Part shown: piece after piece, positions 5,401-10,134 of the stretch | Layout of the letters: each line of letters starts with the position of its first letter | Numbering within the stretch: the stretch's first letter is position 1 | DNA from: Campylobacterota bacterium | GTDB taxonomy: Bacteria; Campylobacterota; Campylobacteria; Campylobacterales; Sulfurovaceae | Assembly: GCA_011330645.1 (NCBI GenBank) | Contig: DRQB01000124.1 | Coordinates: 1 to 10,134 of the forward strand | Direction of reading: 5' to 3' | DNA length: 10,134 bases | Translations under genes and position numbers: made by a program | Notes under the pieces: generated by a model | Told to the model about the DNA's origin: nothing | The model's input: the letters and a program-made list of their open reading frames with translations, nothing else | Databases searched by the model: none

Positions 5401-7332
5401 CAAAGACTCATAAATCTCTAGTACCTCTAAATACTCTTCCATTTTCTCTTCATAGAGTGCTTCTAGTTTAGAGAGTTCTTCACTCAAAGTGGTTAACCCT
5501 TTCTCCTCATAACATGTTGGGTCATACAAACAAGTATTTATCTCTTCTATTTTCTTCTCCAATGCTTCTATCTCATCTGGTAATTTATCATAGGCTTGTT
5601 GCTGTTTATATGTGAGTTTTGTCTGTTTTTTCTCTTTACTCACTTCTTCTTTTTTAACACTGTGGGTCACTTCTTTTTCTAAGGAGTCAAGCTCTTTCAT
5701 CTCTTTTTCTATCTCTAAGTATTCTGTATAGGTTTGGTAAGACTCTTCTACTAAACCATTGCCTTTAAAAATGAAGAGTTTAGAGGCAATTTTATCTATA
5801 AAATATCTATCATGAGAGACAAAGAGTAGCGCTCCTTGAAATGCAATTAGTTTGTCTTCCAAAATGGTAATGGTCTGGATATCCAAATCATTTGTAGGTT
5901 CATCAAGGATGAGACACTCTACATTTTTGGTAAAGAGTAGGGCAAGTGCCACACGGTTTTTCTCTCCACCAGAGAGTTGTCCTACTTTTTTAGTCATATA
6001 CTCTTCAGGGAAAAGAAATGTTTTTAAGTAAGCAAAGACATGCATGTGTGCACCCTGCACATCAACATGGTCTCCTCCATCTGGACAGAAAGTCTCTATG
6101 AGTGTGTGCTCATCATTAAGCATCTCTCTGTGTTGGTCAAAATAGCCTATGGTAAACTCTCCCTTATTGATAAGTCCAGCATTTGCTTTGAGACGTCCAA
6201 GAAGAAGTTTAAGCAGAGTTGATTTACCTGCCCCATTGATACCGACAATGGCTATCTTATCACGTTGAAGTATACGTGTAGAGAAGTTTTCTATGAGCAA
6301 TTTATTGGCTATGGAGTACTTGAGGTTTTCAACATCAAAAAGCATCTTGCGTTTGCTTAGACCTTTTTCACCTCTCCAGCTTTTTTTCTCACGTTCGAGT
6401 TCTACTTGCATTTTACGGATAAGGGTAGGGTTTTTCTTGGCTTGCTCTCTAAGTTCAAAAACTCTGGCTTTACGCCCTTGGTTACGCTTTTCTCTAGCAC
6501 GTACACTTTTGCCTAGCCACTCCTCTTCACGCTTGAGCATTTTAAGCAGTGTGTCATGGCTTTTTGCCAAAGACTTCATACGCTCCTCTTTTTGAACAAG
6601 GTAGTCACGGTAGCCACCTTTGTAACTTACCAAGCCTTGGTTCTCTACCTCTATCACACGCGTAGCGATAGTGTCGATGAAGTGCCTGTCGTGAGAGATG
6701 AAGAGTAGAGTAAACTTCTCTTTCAGTAAAATTTCCTCTAAAAACTCTACCATATAGACATCAAGGTGGTTGGTAGGTTCATCAAGCAGTAGTACATCTG
6801 GTTTTTTCAGTACCAGTGAAGCAAGTGCAACGCGACGTTGCTCCCCACCAGAGAGTGAGATGACCAAACGGTTTTCATACTCTTTGAGTTTAAACTCCTG
6901 TAAGATACGTTCTATTTTGTCATCTAAATTCCATGCATTATGGTGGTCAAGAAAAGCTGTGATGTTTTCCAATTTAGCCAATAACTCTTTATTTTCAAAA
7001 TCTTCGGCTACTTTTAGACTGAGTGCGGCATGTTCTTCTTGTGCAGTTTTGAGTTCAGTAAGCTCGTTTAAAATGGCATCTCTTACGGTGAGTGTTGCCT
7101 CAAAATGAGGTTGTTGTGCCAGCATCTCTATTTGTAGACTAGCGTTTACCACACGTTTACCCTCGCTTGGTTCTTCTGTCCCTAAAGCTATTTTCATTAA
7201 TGTAGACTTTCCACAACCATTTTGTCCTACAACAGCGATGCGTTCCCCCGCATTGAGGTGAAAATCAACATCATTGAGAAGTAATTTAATATCGTATTGT
7301 TTTTTGATGTTAAAGAGGTCTACAAGTGCCAC
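5398..7332 (-). CDS. uup: ABC-F family ATPase, Uup type
   Basis: This is a 644-residue soluble protein with two ABC ATPase domains and no membrane segments. Domain 1: Walker A GQNGCGKST from 36, signature LSGGEQRR from 160, Walker B LLLDEPTNHLD with catalytic E185 and switch H214. A long basic, helical inter-domain linker (about 245-335) follows. Domain 2: Walker A GINGAGKST from 364, signature LSGGEKNR from 453, ILDEPTNDLD with E478, and SHD near 507. The C-terminal tail (about 545-644) is a charged coiled coil like that of Uup. ABC-F proteins act on the ribosome and nucleic acids, not in transport; Uup-like members are linked to translation and to DNA transactions. The start is GTG at 7332, supported by AAGGA (minus strand, plus coordinates 7339-7343) six bases upstream. 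Assignment to Uup rather than another ABC-F subgroup rests on the C-terminal coiled coil. All catalytic residues look intact. Confidence 0.9.
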   Translation of the reverse strand: MALVDLFNIKKQYDIKLLLNDVDFHLNAGERIAVVGQNGCGKSTLMKIALGTEEPSEGKRVVNASLQIEMLAQQPHFEATLTVRDAILNELTELKTAQEEHAALSLKVAEDFENKELLAKLENITAFLDHHNAWNLDDKIERILQEFKLKEYENRLVISLSGGEQRRVALASLVLKKPDVLLLDEPTNHLDVYMVEFLEEILLKEKFTLLFISHDRHFIDTIATRVIEVENQGLVSYKGGYRDYLVQKEERMKSLAKSHDTLLKMLKREEEWLGKSVRAREKRNQGRKARVFELREQAKKNPTLIRKMQVELEREKKSWRGEKGLSKRKMLFDVENLKYSIANKLLIENFSTRILQRDKIAIVGINGAGKSTLLKLLLGRLKANAGLINKGEFTIGYFDQHREMLNDEHTLIETFCPDGGDHVDVQGAHMHVFAYLKTFLFPEEYMTKKVGQLSGGEKNRVALALLFTKNVECLILDEPTNDLDIQTITILEDKLIAFQGALLFVSHDRYFIDKIASKLFIFKGNGLVEESYQTYTEYLEIEKEMKELDSLEKEVTHSVKKEEVSKEKKQTKLTYKQQQAYDKLPDEIEALEKKIEEINTCLYDPTCYEEKGLTTLSEELSKLEALYEEKMEEYLEVLEIYESL

Positions 7333-7359
7333 AAATAATCCTTAAGTGTAATTGTCGCA

Positions 7360-7365
7360 ATTATA
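7360..7365 (-). promoter_or_regulatory. Promoter -10 box for the ABC-F gene
   Basis: Minus-strand TATAAT lies at plus coordinates 7360-7365, about 28 bases before the GTG start and about 17 before the ribosome binding site (AAGGA, 7339-7343). No clear -35 is seen. Confidence 0.5.
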
Positions 7366-7397
7366 TCAAATTGAGTGGAATTTAAGGCTTGATTAGG

Positions 7398-7403
7398 TAT
7401 ATT
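7398..7403 (+). promoter_or_regulatory. Candidate -10 box for the protease-prmC operon
   Basis: TATATT at 7398-7403 is suitably placed for a short leader of about 20 bases containing AAGGA (7421-7425) before the ATG at 7431. Another A/T stretch (ATAATTATAT, near 7409) is too close to the start. The 98-base divergent region has no recognisable operator. Confidence 0.35.
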
Positions 7404-7430
7404 CCAACATAATTATATGCAAGGACACAC

Positions 7431-8702
7431 ATGTTACAAACCATTATTATTCTCTATTCTATTTATACCTTTATAAAAATCTATATTGGCGTGATGCAAA
7501 TAGGTTACATTAACGACGAAAAACGAAAAACACCAGTACTGATGTCAGCAGAGAAATATCTTATTGCAGGCAATTATGCCGTTGCCAATGGTAAACTTGG
7601 GTTAGTGACAACTTTAATTGACTATCTTATGTTTATTTGGTGGATATTTGCAGGGTTTGCATGGTTGTCGTCTATTGTGCAAGTAGATAATACGATACTC
7701 CAAGCTGTCTTGTTCTTGTTTGGATTTATCGCTATCAATTTCATCGTAGGGCTTCCTTTTGAACTCTACCAAAAATTTAAGATAGATGAATCTTTCGGGT
7801 TTAACAAAATGACAGCTAAGATGTTTGTACTTGACACACTCAAGTCTTCTTTACTCTTTGTCATCATCGGTGGAGCTATCTTTGCACTGTTGGCGTGGAT
7901 TATAAGCAGCTTTGAGTCATGGTGGCTATGGGGATTTGTCTCTATGTTTACCGTGGCAGTATTAGCCAATGTACTTATGCCAACATTTATGGGACTGTTT
8001 AACAAGTTTACCCCTATAGAAGAGGGTGAGTTAAAAGAGGAAATCTCTAAACTCATGGAGCAAGTAGGACTTAAAAATGATGGTATCTTTATTATGGATG
8101 CCAGTAAACGTGACAGTAGACTTAATGCTTTTTTTGGAGGTTTGGGTAAGTCTAAGCGTGTGGTGCTCTTTGACACGCTCATAGAGAAGCTCAATACCAA
8201 AGAACTCCTTGCTGTACTGGGGCATGAACTGGGGCACTTTACACATGGTGATATCTGGAAAAACATAGGACTGATGGGTTTACTCCTTTTTATCGCCTTT
8301 TACCTCTTTGGACACCTGCCTGATGCACTGTTTTTAGAAATGGGTGTAACACCTACAGCAGGCGTAAAGATAGCCATTCTGATGCTTTTACTCCCACTGC
8401 TTTCTTTTGTCTTTACACCATTCATGTCTGCAGTAAGCCGTCATAACGAATACGCAGCAGACGAGTTTGGCTCTCAGATGGGAGGCAAAGAAAACCTTGT
8501 CTCAGCTCTCATGAAACTTGTGACTGAAAACAAGTCATTTCCAAAGTCACACCCTTTGGTCATCTTCTTTTACTACACCCATCCACCAGTACTAGAACGT
8601 CTTAAAGAACTTGGGTTTGATGCATCCAATACCATTGTGGGTGAAGAGGCAGCGTTGCCTAAAGATGGAATCTTTGCATTTGTAAATGAAGATGACAAAT
8701 AA
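7431..8702 (+). CDS. M48 family membrane metalloprotease, Ste24/CAAX protease 1-like
   Basis: The 423-residue integral membrane zinc protease has several hydrophobic segments (about 1-20, 62-85, 90-112, 132-158, 165-190, 273-297, 308-332). The catalytic HELGH is at 265-269, with H265 and H269 as zinc ligands and E266 as the catalytic base. The third ligand is E340 in NEYAADEFG, with D344 conserved nearby. DASKRDSRLNAFFGG and VVLFDTLIEKL, just before HELGH, are typical of the Ste24 (M48A) branch, not the shorter HtpX branch. Eukaryotic Ste24 processes prenylated CAAX proteins; bacteria generally lack that substrate, so a role in membrane protein quality control is an inference. The start ATG has AAGGA five bases upstream (7421-7425). 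The gene overlaps prmC, a protease-prmC pairing I also recall from other Campylobacterota such as Helicobacter. Confidence 0.92.
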   Translation: MLQTIIILYSIYTFIKIYIGVMQIGYINDEKRKTPVLMSAEKYLIAGNYAVANGKLGLVTTLIDYLMFIWWIFAGFAWLSSIVQVDNTILQAVLFLFGFIAINFIVGLPFELYQKFKIDESFGFNKMTAKMFVLDTLKSSLLFVIIGGAIFALLAWIISSFESWWLWGFVSMFTVAVLANVLMPTFMGLFNKFTPIEEGELKEEISKLMEQVGLKNDGIFIMDASKRDSRLNAFFGGLGKSKRVVLFDTLIEKLNTKELLAVLGHELGHFTHGDIWKNIGLMGLLLFIAFYLFGHLPDALFLEMGVTPTAGVKIAILMLLLPLLSFVFTPFMSAVSRHNEYAADEFGSQMGGKENLVSALMKLVTENKSFPKSHPLVIFFYYTHPPVLERLKELGFDASNTIVGEEAALPKDGIFAFVNEDDK

Positions 8703-9513
8703 AGAAGCCCTTTCTTGGGCGAGTTTAGAGCTTAAAGAAGCCTGCGAACGACCTCAATATGAAGCAGAGTTATTACTTGCGTACCATTTAAAACAAGATC
8801 GTATCTACCTTATGACACACGATGGTGATGTTTTAGAAGATGTAGATACGTATAAAGCACTTATACAACGGCGTGCCAAGAATGAACCTTACGAATATAT
8901 CGTAGGTGAAGCTAGTTTTTATGATATACATCTTCAAGTAGAGGAAGGTGTGCTTATCCCTCGTCCTGAGACGGAGATACTTATAGACTTAGTAGCAGAT
9001 ATCATAGAAAAAGAGCATATCACACGTATCGCTGAGATAGGAGTGGGAACAGGTGCTATCTCGATAGTTTTGGCACGTAAGTTTCCTGAGCTACAGAGTA
9101 TCGCTACAGATATTTGTGATGCACCTTTACGCGTGGCTCAGAAAAATATAGAGATATTGGGTTTGGAAAAACAGATAGAACTGCGTAAGTCAAATCTTAT
9201 AGATGAGGTGCGTGAGCCTGTCGAACTCGTGGTCTCTAACCCTCCTTACATTGCAGAAGATTTTCTACTAGAGTCAAATGTGCTTGACTATGAACCCAAA
9301 GAGGCACTTTTTGGTGGTAGAATAGGGGATGAACTGCTTAAACAAATCATTTTAGATGTGAAAAGTAGAGGTATTAAGTGGCTTGCTTGTGAGATGGGCT
9401 ACGACCAAAAAGAACCACTCTCAGCTTTTGTTAATGAACTTGGAGTAAAATCCATACAATTTTACAAAGACTTAGCAGGCTTCGACAGAGGCTTTGTGAT
9501 TGAATTCTCGTAG
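8686..9513 (+). CDS. prmC: Release factor glutamine N5-methyltransferase PrmC (HemK)
   Basis: PrmC methylates the Gln of the GGQ motif in release factors RF1 and RF2 using S-adenosylmethionine, improving translation termination. At 275 residues it is close to the E. coli length. An N-terminal helical release-factor-binding domain (about 1-75) precedes a Rossmann-like catalytic domain. The motifs are IPRPETE at 91-97, EIGVGTGAIS at 117-126 (SAM-binding motif I), the acidic D142 (TDIC), and the substrate-glutamine motif NPPY at 185-188, followed by the family's EPKEALFGG. Two starts are possible, ATG 8686 and ATG 8692 (MTNKEAL); neither has a strong ribosome binding site. Both overlap the end of the protease gene (stop 8700-8702), which points to translational coupling. 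The old name HemK comes from a mistaken link to haem synthesis. Confidence 0.93.
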   Translation: MKMTNKEALSWASLELKEACERPQYEAELLLAYHLKQDRIYLMTHDGDVLEDVDTYKALIQRRAKNEPYEYIVGEASFYDIHLQVEEGVLIPRPETEILIDLVADIIEKEHITRIAEIGVGTGAISIVLARKFPELQSIATDICDAPLRVAQKNIEILGLEKQIELRKSNLIDEVREPVELVVSNPPYIAEDFLLESNVLDYEPKEALFGGRIGDELLKQIILDVKSRGIKWLACEMGYDQKEPLSAFVNELGVKSIQFYKDLAGFDRGFVIEFS

Positions 9514-9533
9514 GGTGCGTTTTCTAACGCACC
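9514..9533. repeat. Perfect 8-bp palindrome directly after the prmC stop
   Basis: GGTGCGTT (9514-9521) and AACGCACC (9526-9533) are exact reverse complements around TTCT. The arm is GC-rich compared with its surroundings and starts at the base after the TAG stop (9511-9513). No T-run follows on the plus strand. Palindromes with GGTGCGTT/AACGCACC ends recur as short intergenic repeats in many bacteria, as I remember; this could be a REP-like copy, an RNA stabiliser or a partial terminator. Confidence 0.6.
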
Positions 9534-9567
9534 ACGTAAGGCTTAATATAAATTAAGGAAATAAGTA

Positions 9568-10047
9568 ATGAATAAAAATTTTAGAATGGTAACTATGGCG
9601 TACCTTATCTTTACTTCTGCCGTACTGGGGATGATGCTCTATGCAGGCATCGTAGTGACAGCGGTCACCTTTCATACAGAGGCATGGTTAGGCGCTGACC
9701 TATTGACACGTTTTCAAGAAGGGCAGATCATGACGGAAAACTTTTTACGTTTGTCGTATGTTGTCAACGTCTTGATAGTGGTAGTGGTACTTTATGAGGG
9801 GTACAAGTTTAAAAAATTTGAACGTGATACTGTGACACAAGTAGCAACCTTTTTTGTCTTGGCTACAGCATTACTCTTTTCACAATACTACTTACCAGAC
9901 ATCATCGCTATGCAGCAGCAGGGTGAAGCAGTGACAAAGTCGGTTGCCTTTCTCAATACCCATAAAGGTTCAGAGATAAATTCTAAGATTTTGGCTTTGT
10001 CACTTTTAGTCTTAATAGTACAAAATATGCGTAAGGCATGTAAATAG
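9568..10047 (+). CDS. DUF4149-type small membrane protein (TMEM205-like)
   Basis: The 159-residue protein has four predicted membrane segments: about 9-33, 62-77, 88-106 and 139-153. Small polar loops carry FHTEAWLG (35-42) and the stretch LLTRFQEGQIM (45-55). A helix pair followed by an amphipathic loop and two more helices fits the DUF4149 / TMEM205-like family, whose function is unknown; I assign it by overall look, not by a decisive motif. AAGGA at 9555-9559, eight bases before the ATG, supports the start. It lies 54 bases after prmC with a palindrome in between, and a DNA glycosylase gene begins 7 bases after its stop, so it is probably part of the same operon. Confidence 0.6.
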   Translation: MNKNFRMVTMAYLIFTSAVLGMMLYAGIVVTAVTFHTEAWLGADLLTRFQEGQIMTENFLRLSYVVNVLIVVVVLYEGYKFKKFERDTVTQVATFFVLATALLFSQYYLPDIIAMQQQGEAVTKSVAFLNTHKGSEINSKILALSLLVLIVQNMRKACK

Positions 10048-10054
10048 AGATACT

Positions 10055-10134
10055 ATGAATAACGATATATTAGAACATCCATTTGACCCTATTGTCTTCA
10101 AAGATACAGAAACGTTGATACTTGGTTCATTCCC
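10055..10134 (+). CDS. Probable uracil/deoxyinosine DNA glycosylase, N-terminal fragment (3' end outside window)
   Basis: An ATG at 10055, seven bases after the preceding stop, opens a frame that continues past the window end; 26 complete codons are visible. The text HPFDPIVFKDTETLILGSF, with the final codon beginning CC (Pro), matches the start of the DNA-deoxyinosine/hypoxanthine branch of the uracil-DNA glycosylase superfamily. There an N-terminal strand LILG-[ST]-FP leads into the catalytic region. Such enzymes excise deaminated bases from DNA. The catalytic residues lie beyond the window, so the family call rests on this strand alone. Upstream bases (AGAGA) make only a weak ribosome binding site. 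Confidence 0.55.
   Translation, partial: MNNDILEHPFDPIVFKDTETLILGSF

Noticed and set aside
6293..7108. Plus-strand open frames opposite the ABC-F gene (6293-6595 and 6770-7108)
   Set aside because: They are Ser/Leu/Arg-rich shadows of the ABC-F coding strand, without ribosome binding sites or recognisable domains.

Overview
The window looks like an ordinary chromosomal stretch from a Campylobacterota bacterium, probably a Sulfurovum/Sulfurimonas-type relative. The base composition is moderately AT-rich, ribosome binding sites are AAGGA-like, genes are tightly packed and overlapping, and the LpxK and ArgB sequences and the Ste24-like protease/PrmC pair have the flavour of that phylum. The taxonomic call rests on protein flavour and gene order, not on a database search.

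Left third, plus strand: a 5'-truncated DUF455 ferritin-like protein (1-378), lpxK (lipid A 4'-kinase, 375-1289) and argB (N-acetylglutamate kinase, 1282-2133) form a run of overlapping genes that is almost certainly one operon. A 432-base gap (2134-2565) follows. It is the most interesting part of the window. It contains a compact structured RNA candidate (about 2186-2311) with its own -10 box. Its conserved positions resemble the GEMM / c-di-GMP-I riboswitch, and its 3' conserved block is reused as the left arm of an intrinsic terminator. A long inverted repeat (2328-2430) and the thrC promoter come next.

Middle: thrC (threonine synthase) is followed after 14 bases by an exported LysM-LysM-3D cell wall protein. 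These converge on a minus-strand Uup-type ABC-F ATPase gene (5398-7332). The 112 bases between the converging genes hold two near-identical 34-base hairpin units 80 bases apart; the second supplies the ABC-F stop codon.

Right third: from a 98-base divergent promoter region, the plus strand carries a Ste24-like M48 membrane protease, prmC (release factor glutamine methyltransferase, overlapping the protease gene), a DUF4149-type membrane protein, and the first 26 codons of a probable uracil/deoxyinosine DNA glycosylase cut by the window end. A perfect GGTGCGTT/AACGCACC hairpin sits directly after the prmC stop.

The protein genes are mostly housekeeping: lipid A, arginine and threonine synthesis, cell wall, translation and protein quality control. 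I see no defence system, prophage, insertion sequence, CRISPR array, tRNA or rRNA. The non-coding elements are where anything new would lie.
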